Of a stretch of DNA of 5,084 bases, positions 5,025-5,084 are shown in pieces. Numbering within the stretch: position 1 is the first letter of the stretch; each line of letters starts with the position of its first letter. The notes beneath the pieces are model-generated. The model was given only the letters and a program-made list of their open reading frames with translations. It was not told the origin of the DNA and searched no databases. This stretch comes from an uncultured Acinetobacter sp. (GTDB lineage Bacteria > Pseudomonadota > Gammaproteobacteria > Pseudomonadales > Moraxellaceae), in NCBI GenBank assembly GCA_900766635.1, contig CAAFWA010000013.1:1-5084 (forward strand), in the 5' to 3' direction. The position numbers and the translations under genes were made by a program.

Positions 5025-5084
5025 ATGCGAAGCGGGTTGCTATTGGCCTTTATGGCTGTAGCGTTACAAATCGCTGTTTTTCTA
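5025..5084 (+). CDS. Partial hydrophobic N-terminus, possible membrane or exported protein
   Basis: An ATG at 5025 opens 20 codons that run off the window end. The peptide begins MRSG and continues as an unbroken hydrophobic stretch with no further charge, like a signal peptide or first membrane helix after a single basic residue. The frame is also open upstream, with another ATG at 5004 inside the def terminator. There is no purine-rich Shine-Dalgarno before 5025 (the preceding bases are a T-run and GGTA), and only a weak promoter candidate upstream (TATACT at 4980-4985). It does not resemble the start of Fmt. A minus-strand gene ending at 5050 is an alternative reading of the same bases. 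I do not recognise the protein. Confidence 0.3.
   Translation, partial: MRSGLLLAFMAVALQIAVFL

Noticed and set aside
5050..5084. Minus-strand gene ending with TAA at 5050-5052
   Set aside because: Ten codons are too few to judge and no minus-strand terminator follows. Kept only as an alternative to the plus-strand hydrophobic frame.

Overview
The window looks like a stretch of core chromosome from a gammaproteobacterium, most probably Acinetobacter or a close relative. The reasons are AT-rich genes with still more AT-rich spacers, A/T-rich codon choice, and the block def / LysM protein / dprA / tsaC, whose order is also known from Pseudomonas (the PA0019-PA0022 area). The genus is inferred from gene content and sequence style, not from a search. 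I see no insertion sequence, prophage, CRISPR array, tRNA or rRNA, and no sign that any of the genes came from elsewhere.

Layout. Positions 1-118 are non-coding. They hold the leader of an EamA-type transporter and, on the minus strand, a promoter-like element and Shine-Dalgarno-like motif pointing out of the window, so a divergent gene probably starts just to the left. Positions 119-997 encode a ten-helix EamA/DMT-family permease on the plus strand. Positions 998-1369 form a 372-base spacer without a credible protein gene. Its right half has a promoter-like element, several perfect inverted repeats and two tandem intrinsic terminators, all on the plus strand, so it may encode a small structured RNA.

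Positions 1370-4306, minus strand, look like a three-gene operon read right to left. The first gene is a secreted LysM protein resembling TsaP, the protein that anchors the type IV pilus secretin. Next is dprA, the loader of RecA onto incoming transforming DNA. Last is tsaC, which makes threonylcarbamoyl-AMP for tRNA t6A37. The gaps are 21 and 45 bases. Two of the three genes belong to natural transformation or type IV pili, and the third to translation.

Positions 4307-4426 are a short divergent promoter region. Positions 4427-4945 encode peptide deformylase (def) on the plus strand, followed by a strong terminator at 4990-5014. The def leader contains a weak hairpin plus a T-run that looks like an attenuator. 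After the terminator, a hydrophobic reading frame starts at 5025 and runs off the window; it does not resemble Fmt, the usual partner of def.

The protein genes are ordinary and intact. The less ordinary material is in the spacers: the candidate small RNA at about 1233-1353, the def leader hairpin, and the hairpin around the ribosome binding site of the LysM gene. I found no convincing undescribed multi-gene system.
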